Source: Roseateles_C aquae
GTDB lineage: Bacteria; Pseudomonadota; Gammaproteobacteria; Burkholderiales; Burkholderiaceae_C
Direction of reading: 5' to 3'
DNA length: 64,000 bases
Assembly (NCBI RefSeq): GCF_032337115.1
Contig: NZ_JAVXZY010000001.1
Coordinates: 744,001 to 808,000, forward strand
This document shows, in pieces, positions 55,307-62,894 of the stretch (position 1 is the first letter of the stretch; the number at the start of each line of letters is the position of its first letter). The translations under genes and the position numbers were made by a program. The notes under the pieces were generated by a model that did not search any database, was not told the DNA's origin, and saw nothing but the letters and a program-made list of their open reading frames with translations.

Positions 55307-56272
55307 ATGAGCCCCACCCTGCGCAAGCCCCACAGCCTGACCCGCCTGATTCAAGGCGCCCTGCTCGCCATCGGCCTCGCCGGCAGCATGGGCAGCCAGG
55401 CTGCCACCGCCACCGCCACTGCCAGCACCACCACCGCCAGCACCGCCGCCGACACCGCAGTTCAGTTCAAGGACTTGCGCATCACCGTGCGCGGCGACGG
55501 TCAGCCTTTGCTGATGATTCCCGGGCTGAACAGCGCCGCCAGCGTCTGGGACGAGACCTGCGCCAAGCTGCAACCCGGCGTCCAATGCCTGATGGTGCAA
55601 CTGCCCGGCTTTGCCGGCGCGCCCGCCAGCCCCGCCTTCCAGCAGCAGTTCCTGGCCAGCGCACGGGGCCAGTTGCTGGACTATCTGCGCGAACAGGCGC
55701 CGCAGGGTGCCAGCGTCGTCGGCCACAGCCTTGGCGGCGTGCTGGCGCTGCAGATGGCGGCCGAGGCCAAGGCGCCGATCAAACGTCTGGTGATCGTCGA
55801 CTCCCTGCCCTTTCTGGCCGGCATTCAGAATCCGAACGCCACCGTCGACAGCGTCAAGCCCATGGCCGAGGGCATGCGCGCCGGCATGATGCGGCCGGCC
55901 AGCCCGGAACAGCGCCGCGCGACGCTGGCGCCGATGGCTGCCACCATGGTGCATGGCGATACTCAGATCGAGACGGTCGTTCAATGGGGCATCGCCAGCG
56001 ACGCCGCGTCGACCGCTGCGGCCATGTACGAGCTGTGGGTCAGCGATCTGCGCCCCATGCTGCCGCAGGTCAAGGTGCCAACCACCGTGCTCGGCTCCTG
56101 GGCCGCTTACGCGCCGATGGGCTCGACCTTGGAAAGCACCCGCGCCATCTTCGAACGCCAGTACGAGGGCCTGAAGGGTGTCGAGCTGAAGATGAGCACC
56201 AAAGGCTTTCACTTCCTGATGTGGGACGACGCCGAGCTGGTCAGCAGCACGCTGAAGCAGGCGCTGCGCTGA
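55307..56272 (+). CDS. Exported alpha/beta hydrolase
   Basis: 321 residues; GAGGAGACC precedes the ATG. The signal peptide ends near GSQAA, followed by a low-complexity Ala/Thr/Ser linker up to about residue 48. LLMIPGLNSAASVWDE carries the oxyanion loop, and the nucleophile Ser is in VVGHSLGGVLALQMA; a His near the end (STKGFHFLMWDD) would complete the triad. Probable esterase or peptidase; substrate unknown. It has its own promoter region and appears monocistronic. Confidence 0.87.
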   Translation: MSPTLRKPHSLTRLIQGALLAIGLAGSMGSQAATATATASTTTASTAADTAVQFKDLRITVRGDGQPLLMIPGLNSAASVWDETCAKLQPGVQCLMVQLPGFAGAPASPAFQQQFLASARGQLLDYLREQAPQGASVVGHSLGGVLALQMAAEAKAPIKRLVIVDSLPFLAGIQNPNATVDSVKPMAEGMRAGMMRPASPEQRRATLAPMAATMVHGDTQIETVVQWGIASDAASTAAAMYELWVSDLRPMLPQVKVPTTVLGSWAAYAPMGSTLESTRAIFERQYEGLKGVELKMSTKGFHFLMWDDAELVSSTLKQALR

Positions 56273-56437
56273 TGCAGCCTGCCCGCGGCGAAGTGCCGCT
56301 GCGCCCCTGACGAACGGCGCCGCTGCCGCACAGTCCTTAGAATTGGTGTCACCACAATCGCGGCGTGCCAGCACCCTGGCACGCCGCTGTCACAAGCAGC
56401 GCTGGCCCAGCCGGTTGGCGCCAGACCGGAGACCGCC

Positions 56438-58246
56438 ATGGACACCCGCACTTCCGAGATCACCCTGCGCGTCGAACGACTGCGCGACGCCCTGCGCGCC
56501 GAAGGCCTGCACGCCTGCCTGGTGCCCTCGGCCGACCCGCATCTGTCCGAGTACCTGCCCGAGCGCTGGCAGGCGCGCCAGTGGCTGTCGGGCTTCACCG
56601 GCTCGGTCGGCACCCTGGTGGTCGGCCTGGATCGCGCCGCGCTGTTTGCCGACAGCCGCTACTGGACCCAGGCCGAGGTTGAGCTGGCCAACACCGGCAT
56701 CGAGCTGGTGAAAGTGCCCTCGGCCGCCTCGCCGCTGTTCATCGACTGGATCGCCCAGCAGCTGCAGTCCGGTCAGACGCTGGCGGCCGATGGCCAGGTG
56801 CTCGGCCTGGCCCTGGCGCAGCAGCTGCGCGGCGCGCTGAATCCGCGCGGCATTCAGCTGCGCACCGATCTGGATCTGGTTGACCGGGTCTGGAACGAGC
56901 GCCCGGGCCTGCCCGCTGCGCCGGTCTACGAGCACCTGCCGCCGCAAGCCAGCGTCAGCCGCGCTGACAAGCTCGCGGGCGTGCGCGCCGCGATGCAGCG
57001 CCATGGCGCCAGCCACCACCTGATCTCCAGCGTCGACGACGTCGCCTGGCTGTTCAATCTGCGTGGTAGCGATGTCGAGTGCAATCCGGTCTTCATCGCC
57101 CATGCGCTGCTGGATGCCGCGCACGCCACCATCTTCCTGGCCGAGGGCAAGGTGCCGGCCGACATCGTCGAGCGCCTCGCCGCCGATGGCGTCTCGTTGC
57201 AGCCCTACGCGACCGCAGCCACCGCACTGGCTGCCCTGCCCGCCGGCGCCAGCGTGCTGATGGACCCGCGCCGCGTCACCCTGGGCCTGCGCGAAGCCGT
57301 GCCGGCCGCGGCCCGCGTGGTCGAAGCCATCAACCCCAGCACCCTGGCCAAGAGTCGCAAGACCGCCGATGAAGCGAAGTTCGTGCGCCAGACCATGGAG
57401 CAAGACGGCGCCGCCATGTGCGAGTTCTACGCCTGGTTCGAACAGGCGCTGGGCAAGGAGCGCATCACCGAGCTGACGATTGACGAGAAGCTGTCGGCCG
57501 CGCGTGCGCGCCGGCCTGGTTTCGTCGGCCTGAGCTTCTCCACCATCGCCGGCTTCAATGCCAATGGTGCCCTGCCGCACTACCGCGCCACGCCGCAATC
57601 GCATGCGGTCGTCGAAGGCACCGGCCTGCTGCTGATCGACTCCGGTGGCCAGTTCCTCGGCGGCACCACCGACATCACCCGCGTCTGGCAGATCGGCGAG
57701 GTCACGCCGGCGCAGAAGCGCGATTACACGCTGGTGCTCAAGGGCACGATGGCGCTGTCGCGCGCCGTCTTCCCGCGCGGCACGCTGGGCCCGATGCTGG
57801 ACGCGCTGGCCCGTGCGCCGATGTGGGAGCATGGCCTGGACTTCATGCACGGCACCGGCCACGGCGTCGGCTATTTCATGAACGTCCACGAAGGCCCGCA
57901 GAACATCTCCAAGGGCATCCCGGACGCCAATATGGCGATGGAGATCGGCATGATCACCTCGATCGAGCCGGGCATTTACCGCCCCGGCAAATGGGGCGTG
58001 CGGATCGAGAACCTGGTGCTGAACGTGCCGCATGCCACGCCCGAGCAAGGGGCTTTTGGCGAGATGCTGCGCTTTGAGACGCTGACGCTGTGCCCGATCG
58101 ACACCCGGCCGCTGGACCTGACGCTGCTGCGCGAGGACGAACGCGCCTGGCTGAACGATTACCACCGCGAAGTGCGGCAACGCCTAGCCCCGCTGGTCGC
58201 TGGTGCGGCGCTGGACTGGCTGATCCTGCGCACCGAAGCGATCTGA
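56438..58246 (+). CDS. Aminopeptidase P family (M24B) Xaa-Pro peptidase
   Basis: 602 residues, the long three-domain form. Two creatinase-like N-terminal domains (GFTGSVGTLVVG, ADSRYWTQAE; DDVAWLFNLRGSDVECNPV) precede the pita-bread catalytic domain. Its metal ligands lie in LLLIDSGGQFLGGTTDITR (two Asp), MHGTGHGVGYFMNVHEGPQ (His), and ITSIEPGIYRPGKWGVRIENLV (two Glu). It releases N-terminal residues before proline, which suits growth on collagen-like, Pro-rich peptides. Cytoplasmic; a terminator follows. Confidence 0.94.
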   Translation: MDTRTSEITLRVERLRDALRAEGLHACLVPSADPHLSEYLPERWQARQWLSGFTGSVGTLVVGLDRAALFADSRYWTQAEVELANTGIELVKVPSAASPLFIDWIAQQLQSGQTLAADGQVLGLALAQQLRGALNPRGIQLRTDLDLVDRVWNERPGLPAAPVYEHLPPQASVSRADKLAGVRAAMQRHGASHHLISSVDDVAWLFNLRGSDVECNPVFIAHALLDAAHATIFLAEGKVPADIVERLAADGVSLQPYATAATALAALPAGASVLMDPRRVTLGLREAVPAAARVVEAINPSTLAKSRKTADEAKFVRQTMEQDGAAMCEFYAWFEQALGKERITELTIDEKLSAARARRPGFVGLSFSTIAGFNANGALPHYRATPQSHAVVEGTGLLLIDSGGQFLGGTTDITRVWQIGEVTPAQKRDYTLVLKGTMALSRAVFPRGTLGPMLDALARAPMWEHGLDFMHGTGHGVGYFMNVHEGPQNISKGIPDANMAMEIGMITSIEPGIYRPGKWGVRIENLVLNVPHATPEQGAFGEMLRFETLTLCPIDTRPLDLTLLREDERAWLNDYHREVRQRLAPLVAGAALDWLILRTEAI

Positions 58247-58289
58247 GGCCAGAGCCCCGTCGCCCTTCTCACCCGTTTCGACACGACCA

Positions 58290-58316
58290 AAGCGCGGCCA
58301 AGCCGCGCTTTTTTTT
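58290..58316 (+). terminator. Rho-independent terminator after the aminopeptidase P gene
   Basis: Perfect 9-bp stem AAGCGCGGC / GCCGCGCTT with CAA loop and six further T bases, 44 bases past the stop codon. Confidence 0.93.
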
Positions 58317-58462
58317 CGTCCTCAGCGGCAAGCGCTGCGCCCTCCCCGCATCAGCTGCAGCTCAGGTTTGCGCAAGAACAAAGCCATGGCTTTAAAGCCA
58401 GCAGCGCGGCGCCTAGAGTTGAAGCGTCAGGCCCATCCGGCTGGCAACGCGAGGAGTGAACC

Positions 58463-58651
58463 ATGTCCAGCAAGCAGATCCATGAGTTCTCGGACAGCAA
58501 GCTTCACACGGCCCTGCTGTTCGCCCTGTTCGTGATGGCCGCCCTGGTGGCGGTCGATGCGCTGTTCTTCACACCCGAGGGGCAGACGCCGCTGATCTGG
58601 CACTTCGATGCCGTCGTCGTGCACGGGCAGTCGAGCCCACCCAAGCCCTGA
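58463..58651 (+). CDS. Small single-pass membrane protein of unknown function
   Basis: 62 residues; GCGAGGAG precedes the ATG at good spacing. A polar start (MSSKQIHEFSDSKLH) leads into one membrane helix (TALLFALFVMAALVAVDALFF) and a short Pro-ended tail. I recognise no family. It lies between the aminopeptidase terminator and a convergent LytTR regulator. Confidence 0.65.
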   Translation: MSSKQIHEFSDSKLHTALLFALFVMAALVAVDALFFTPEGQTPLIWHFDAVVVHGQSSPPKP

Positions 58652-58679
58652 GCAAGGGGGTGCCTCAGCCGCTGGCTGA

Positions 58680-59558
58680 CTACATCTGTCTGAACAGGTG
58701 CAGATAGCTGCGGCTGACCGGCAGCACCTCGCTGCGGCCACGCAGATGCACATCCGCGGTTTCGTTGGCACCGCGGGTGATGTGGCTGATCGCGTGCAGA
58801 TTCACGACCACCGAGCGATGTACCTGTGCGAAGCGTTTGGGGTCAAGCTGCTCGATCAGTTCGCGGATGGGCGTGCGAATCAGCGCCTCGCCTTCGTCCC
58901 AGACCACCAGCGTGTATTTCTCGTCCGAGCGCAGGAAGATGATTTGCTCGACCGGGATCAGCTTCAAGGTTGAACCCACCGACGCACGCAACCACTGCAG
59001 GTACTCAACAGGCTGTGCCGCCCCACTCTGCCCTGGCTGCGATCCGCCAGCTGCTGAGGGCAGGCGCAATCGCTGCGCCAGTGCCTCGATGGCGGCTTCC
59101 AGCAATTCGCCCTTGGGCAAGCTGGCCGCCACCGCCGCTGTGTCAGCAGGCGATGGCGCCCCTTGCGCAGCACCATGCTGCAAGCGCTGCTGCAGCCGCT
59201 GCACGGTGTCACGCAGGCGTATCTCTTCGACCGGCTTGACCAGGTAGTCCAGCGCCCCCTGCTCAAAAGCCTGCACCGCGTACTGCTCGTAGGCGGTCAC
59301 GAACACGATCTGCGCCCGGCGAGCAATCTGCCGCGCCGCCTCGACGCCATTGACGCCAGGCATGTGCACATCGAGAAAGACGATGTCGGGCTGATGGCGC
59401 TCGAACTGCTCCAGCGCCTCCCGGCCATTGCGCGCCGTGGCCACGATCTCAAGCGCCGGCCAGGTCTGGCGCAGCGCCAGCTCCAGGCTTTCGCGCAGCA
59501 GCGGTTCATCGTCGGCAATCAGCGCCCTGGGGCGCTGCTCATATCCGTTATCACTCAT
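58680..59558 (-). CDS. LytTR-family response regulator
   Basis: 292 residues. The receiver has DDE near 17, phospho-acceptor D63 (IVFLDVHMPG) and Lys in YLVKPVEE. The C-terminal LytTR DNA-binding domain shows IIFLRSDEKYTLVVWDEGEALIRTPI and FAQVHRSVVVNLHAI. The ATG overlaps the kinase stop (ATGA). It is the output partner of the LytS-type kinase next to it; targets are not visible. Confidence 0.93.
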   Translation of the reverse strand: MSDNGYEQRPRALIADDEPLLRESLELALRQTWPALEIVATARNGREALEQFERHQPDIVFLDVHMPGVNGVEAARQIARRAQIVFVTAYEQYAVQAFEQGALDYLVKPVEEIRLRDTVQRLQQRLQHGAAQGAPSPADTAAVAASLPKGELLEAAIEALAQRLRLPSAAGGSQPGQSGAAQPVEYLQWLRASVGSTLKLIPVEQIIFLRSDEKYTLVVWDEGEALIRTPIRELIEQLDPKRFAQVHRSVVVNLHAISHITRGANETADVHLRGRSEVLPVSRSYLHLFRQM

Positions 59559-60646
59559 GGCCAGAAGCACAGTTGGGCGATCAGCCCGTGCGGCGATTGC
59601 TCGGCCAGTTCCAGCCGCGAACGCTCACCGTAAAAGACTTTCAAACGCTCGCGCAGATTGCGCAAGCCGGTTCCGGCGCCCGACTGCACGGACAGGCCAA
59701 CGCCGGTGTCGCGCACCGACAGGCAGACCATGCCGTCCGGCAGGCGCTCGCCACGCAGCTCGATCACGCCGCCTTCCTCGCTGGGATCGATGCCATGGCG
59801 CACCGCATTCTCCACCAGGGTCAACAAGGCCATGGGCGGAAAGCGCAGCCCATGGAGCTCAGCATCCACTTCGATGCTGAAGCTCAGCCGATCGGGCATG
59901 CGCAGATGCATCAGTTCCAGATAGGCTCGCACCAGGCCCAGTTCATCCTGCAGCGTGGCCTGCTCGTTCTGCAGCCGCGGCATGGCGGCGCGCAGGTAGG
60001 CAATCAGACTGCGCAGCACCGGCGCTGCCTGTGGCGAACCGGCCTCCACCAGCGCCCGCACATTGGCCAGCGTGTTGAACAGGAAATGCGGCTCGACCTG
60101 GGCCTGCAGCAGGCGCAACCGGGCGTCCAGCGCGCGCCGCTCCAGCTCGCTGCGCTCCAGCTCGAAACGCAGCGCCTGGCTGCGCGCCTCGACATCGCGC
60201 TGGCGAAACAGCGCGCCCATGGCCAGCAAGGGGCCAACCAAGAGACCAGAACCAACAATCCAGAAATAGCCCTGGATGCGGCCCTCGCTGCGCAACAGGC
60301 GGCCGAGATCCCCTCCGACTGCCACGAGATACACCAGCAAGGTGGCCAGCGGCACCATGGCCGCCACCACCGCCACCTGCAGCAGCCAGCGCGCCATCCA
60401 GGGCGGCAGGCGTCGCGGCCACTGCGCGGCGGCCGAGAAAGCCAGCAGCACCAGAATGCCGACGAACATCGTCCGCCCCAGCAAGACCGGGAACGGCGTG
60501 ATGAAGATGGGGTTGAGCGCCGCCGCAGCGGCCGTCGCCAGCAGCAACGCAACGCCGATGCGCTGTGGCGTCAGATAGGCCATGAAGCCCCGCCAGGCCT
60601 CGGCATGGCTGGGAATGGCGGGCGCGCGAGGCTGATCCAGAGACAT
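59555..60646 (-). CDS. LytS/YpdA-type (His_kinase family) sensor histidine kinase
   Basis: About 363 residues from ATG 60646; a GTG at 60733 would give 392. Neither start has a clear ribosome site. Four N-terminal membrane helices precede a coiled-coil and the phospho-acceptor His in QAQVEPHFLFNTLANVR. The ATPase part has LVENAVRHGID, VRDTGVGL and GTGLRNLRERL. It pairs with the LytTR regulator. Signal unknown. Confidence 0.92.
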   Translation of the reverse strand: MSLDQPRAPAIPSHAEAWRGFMAYLTPQRIGVALLLATAAAAALNPIFITPFPVLLGRTMFVGILVLLAFSAAAQWPRRLPPWMARWLLQVAVVAAMVPLATLLVYLVAVGGDLGRLLRSEGRIQGYFWIVGSGLLVGPLLAMGALFRQRDVEARSQALRFELERSELERRALDARLRLLQAQVEPHFLFNTLANVRALVEAGSPQAAPVLRSLIAYLRAAMPRLQNEQATLQDELGLVRAYLELMHLRMPDRLSFSIEVDAELHGLRFPPMALLTLVENAVRHGIDPSEEGGVIELRGERLPDGMVCLSVRDTGVGLSVQSGAGTGLRNLRERLKVFYGERSRLELAEQSPHGLIAQLCFWP

Positions 60647-60792
60647 GGCCGGCACGATAACCGCGCCGATGGCGCTCACCAAGTGATTGGGCGCAAACAG
60701 GCGACGAATGACGGCCTGGCATCCCTCAGCCACGACGGTCGCTGCAGATCATCGCCAGCAACCCGTCCTTGTCACCAGCGGTGAACCGCCAC

Positions 60793-61041
60793 TCAGGCCA
60801 GCATGCCGTGGCGACACATCACCACATCGCGGCCGGCATTGATGGCAAAGCGCAAGGCGTCGGCCGCCGAGGCCCAGCCGTAGCCGCCGGCCAGGTTTTC
60901 ATCGCGAAACGCTTCGCGGCGCGGCTGCTGACCGCGCACCCGCACGACCACCACCGCGGCGATATAGCCAAATGAGCGCGGGCGTTCCATGGCGCCCGCG
61001 TAGATCCGATAGTCCCCGGCGTCAACTTCATCAAAATGCAT
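60793..61041 (-). CDS. Small protein of unknown function
   Basis: 82 residues from ATG 61041, which follows GCAGGAGCTGTC. The product (MHFDEVDAGDYRIYAGAMERP..., SFGYIAAVVVVRV, SAADALRFAINAGRDVV) looks like a compact alpha/beta domain. No family recognised. An upstream in-frame extension to 61119 lacks a ribosome site. Confidence 0.6.
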   Translation of the reverse strand: MHFDEVDAGDYRIYAGAMERPRSFGYIAAVVVVRVRGQQPRREAFRDENLAGGYGWASAADALRFAINAGRDVVMCRHGMLA

Positions 61042-61187
61042 GACAGCTCCTGCACATCGCCATACGACAGCGGCGACGATGAGCACACTGTCGTTGAAGG
61101 CCATATCGAAGCCCCGCACACCCGATGGGGGCCCCCATCGGGGGGATAGGCAGCCGCCCGCTTGCGCAACGTTGCCAGAGCGACGGC

Positions 61188-61400
61188 TCAGGCCGCGCCG
61201 CGCTGCACCTTGGCGCCCAGCACCGTGATGCCACGGCGGCCGTCGGCCATGGGCGCGGTGGCCAGGCCGAGGTCCTGGAAGCGCTGCTGCATGGCTTCGC
61301 TGACCACCCGCCCCTCTGGCGCCTGCGGAATGAACCAGAGCGCCTCACGCTCTTCCTTGGTCAGCATCTTCAGAATTTCAGCGGCACTGCGTTGTGTCAT
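61188..61400 (-). CDS. Small helical protein of unknown function
   Basis: 70 residues, MTQRSAAEILKMLTKEEREALWF onward, ending GITVLGAKVQRGAA. Protein-like composition with a helical start, but no good ribosome site. No family recognised. It is the last host-side gene before the tRNA-Ser remnant. Confidence 0.5.
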   Translation of the reverse strand: MTQRSAAEILKMLTKEEREALWFIPQAPEGRVVSEAMQQRFQDLGLATAPMADGRRGITVLGAKVQRGAA

Positions 61401-61497
61401 GGCTCGAAACCAGCGAATGGGGATCTGTGTAGGCGGCAACCATAGTGCACCGCGCCGCCCTCGCGCAAGCAGCCACTGACGCAAAGAACTAGCGCAA

Positions 61498-61531
61498 AGA
61501 AAAAGCCCGCTGGGCTTGCGCTCAGCGGGCT
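61498..61531 (-). terminator. Native terminator of the tRNA-Ser gene
   Basis: AGCCCGCTG / CAGCGGGCT, a perfect 9-bp stem, with a T-run on the minus strand. It lies 7 bases past the tRNA 3' end and shows that the low-coordinate side is the original downstream flank of the tRNA. Confidence 0.85.
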
Positions 61532-61537
61532 CTTGTC

Positions 61538-61594
61538 TGGAGGAGAGGGGGGGATTCGAACCCCCGAGACGTTTCCGTCCGCCTGATTTCGAGT
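61538..61594 (-). tRNA. 3' fragment of tRNA-Ser(CGA): likely att site of an integrated element
   Basis: On the minus strand this holds the anticodon loop CTCGAAA, the 3' anticodon stem TCAGG, a class II variable arm (GGACG-GAAA-CGTCT), the T arm GGGGG-TTCGAAT-CCCCC, the acceptor strand CCTCTCC and an encoded CCA. The 5' half is missing: no CCTGA anticodon strand, D arm or GGAGAGG lies beyond 61594. A tRNA 3' end kept without its 5' half is the usual mark of an integrative element using tRNA-Ser. Confidence 0.8.
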
Positions 61595-61612
61595 CTTCTG
61601 GAAAATCCATAC

Positions 61613-61635
61613 AAATCAACCACTTAGGTTGATTT
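61613..61635. repeat. Inverted repeat AAATCAACC-ACTTA-GGTTGATTT beside the att remnant
   Basis: Perfect 9-bp arms with a 5-base spacer, 18 bases inside the element edge. The position fits a recombinase core or accessory-protein site. Confidence 0.65.
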
Positions 61636-61711
61636 CATTTCCGCAACTGCACAAAAATCGCGCAGCTGCAGCCCGCATGAATACTAGGGGTCACATTGGG
61701 TTGCGGAAATG
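61636..61711. repeat. Spaced inverted repeat CATTTCCGCAAC ... GTTGCGGAAATG
   Basis: Perfect 12-bp arms at 61636-61647 and 61700-61711, separated by 52 bases. With the adjacent repeat it forms a cluster at the element edge, as expected for integrase/excisionase arm sites. The right arm lies within the end of the next small gene. Confidence 0.6.
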
Positions 61712-61968
61712 ATTTTAGAGGGCTGGTGAGCCTCCATGGCGCCGAAGTTGGTCTGCCACTCAACCTCCAGCCCCAGCTGCTCCAGCGCTCGCGCCACCAT
61801 GGTGTTGATGGCGTAATGGGGTGGATTCACGGTGATGCTGAAACCGTTCGGGTCGTAGGCCGAGTAGCCAATCACAACATACCAACCCTCGACTCGCACC
61901 CTTTCCCAAGGGGGAAGTGCATAGATGTGCATTGCATTCAGTTTCGCAATGAGGTCTGGCAACAGCAT
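61684..61968 (-). CDS. Small protein of unknown function, element-borne
   Basis: 94 residues (MLLPDLIAKLNAMHIYALPPWERVRVEGW...VARALEQLGLEVEWQ). Composition is protein-like and unlike the high-GC neighbours. The ribosome site is weak (TTGGG). No family recognised. It points toward the att remnant. Confidence 0.5.
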   Translation of the reverse strand: MLLPDLIAKLNAMHIYALPPWERVRVEGWYVVIGYSAYDPNGFSITVNPPHYAINTMVARALEQLGLEVEWQTNFGAMEAHQPSKIISATQCDP

Positions 61969-62204
61969 GGCCCAATGCTAGCCGGGCCGTCGCCCCTCAA
62001 GCCCAGCCAAAACGCCCATTTACCCGACTAAAACGCTCGGTCTTTCATCTTGAATCGGTGCCAGATTCACCCCATAGATGGTGCTCAAACGCAACAACGT
62101 CGCGGGCCGGTAGCTTCGATTTCTTTATCGACTCGTTCGCCGACTGTGCGCGCACCAGAGTTAGCAAATGTTGCCGACTTCATAGAGCACCGGCTCTATT
62201 TTCA

Positions 62205-62231
62205 TTAGCACTCTGCGTTAGCGAGTGCTAA
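62205..62231. promoter_or_regulatory. Perfect CIRCE element (HrcA operator)
   Basis: TTAGCACTC at 62205-62213, nine bases, then GAGTGCTAA at 62223-62231: an exact match to the CIRCE consensus bound by the heat-shock repressor HrcA. Normally it precedes groESL or dnaK; neither is here. A weak promoter-like pair (TTGCCG at 62171, TCTATT at 62195) lies just upstream, pointing to the Cas2-like gene at 62528. Confidence 0.85.
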
Positions 62232-62350
62232 AGCTGAAGCCAAGCACTGGATAAAACACCATAGCGGCTAGCGACAAAACAGGGAGAGGTCAACGGGGTG
62301 CGTGCGGGGAACTGACCCTGCCTACGTCGTACCAAGCCTTGCATAATGGG

Positions 62351-62411
62351 TTTCATGCACGGGCCGGAGCCCATGCAAAAACGGGCTGCACACGAAATGT
62401 GAGCAGCCCGT
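62351..62411. other. Two hairpins in the leader region before the Cas2-like gene
   Basis: TGCACGGGC-CGGA-GCCCATGCA (62356-62377, one wobble) is followed by a longer hairpin ACGGGCTG-CACA...TGTG-AG-CAGCCCGT (62381-62411). On the minus strand the second ends in TTTTT and would act as a terminator; on the plus strand it would be an RNA structure. No gene is seen between 61969 and 62527. Confidence 0.5.
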
Positions 62412-62527
62412 GATGCCCCTCCGGAGAGGGAACAAAGACCTAGTAGGACTCTGCCGTCGGAAGCGAGATCTTACTTTGTTTGGGTTTCCTTAAATGAGGG
62501 TTTTTACCAGCCAACATTAAGGCAATC

Positions 62528-62809
62528 ATGAACAATCTTTTCATTTCATACGATCTGCATGCTCCTGGCAGGAGCTATGACCGAGTCATCGAGACTATCA
62601 AGAAGCTCGGCAATTGGGCTGCAGTCAATCAGTCGATGTGGTACGTGCGCTCTCGCTACAACAGCGAATCAGCGGTTGCGGCACTTCGGCAGGCGGGAGA
62701 CAGCAACGACAGCTTCTGTGTGATCGATGCGACCAACAACAACGCCCATTGGTACAACATTGACCAAAAGGTCGCAGAGCAAATTCAGATGAACTGGCGT
62801 GCAAATTAA
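62528..62809 (+). CDS. Stand-alone Cas2-fold / SinR-like small protein
   Basis: 93 residues; AAGG precedes the ATG. MNNLFISYDLHAPGRSYDRVIETIKKLG matches the beta1-alpha1 start of Cas2-like ferredoxin folds, with the conserved Asp at 9 after a Tyr, and NQSMWYVRS forms beta2. Similar single genes are annotated SinR-like and resemble VapD/Cas2 nucleases. No CRISPR repeats or other cas genes are visible. Function may be nuclease or toxin-like, unproven. Confidence 0.7.
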   Translation: MNNLFISYDLHAPGRSYDRVIETIKKLGNWAAVNQSMWYVRSRYNSESAVAALRQAGDSNDSFCVIDATNNNAHWYNIDQKVAEQIQMNWRAN

Positions 62810-62838
62810 GGAAGCCGCGGCCCGCACATAAATGGGCC

Positions 62839-62866
62839 AAAGGCCCGCCGTTTGGTGGGCCTTTTT
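62839..62866 (+). terminator. Rho-independent terminator after the Cas2-like gene
   Basis: AAAGGCCC / GGGCCTTT stem (extended by GCC/GGT pairing) followed by TTTTT-rich sequence, 30 bases past the stop. Confidence 0.88.
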
Positions 62867-62894
62867 CGTTTCTGGGTCTGGCGGTGGTTGAGGA

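Noticed and set aside
61538..61640. Intact tRNA-Ser gene
   Set aside because: The D arm, 5' anticodon strand and 5' acceptor strand are absent. A GTGGTTGA string on the minus strand is part of an inverted repeat and is at the wrong distance.
62528..62809. CRISPR-Cas locus
   Set aside because: Only a Cas2-fold protein is present; no repeats with spacers and no cas1 or effector genes were seen.
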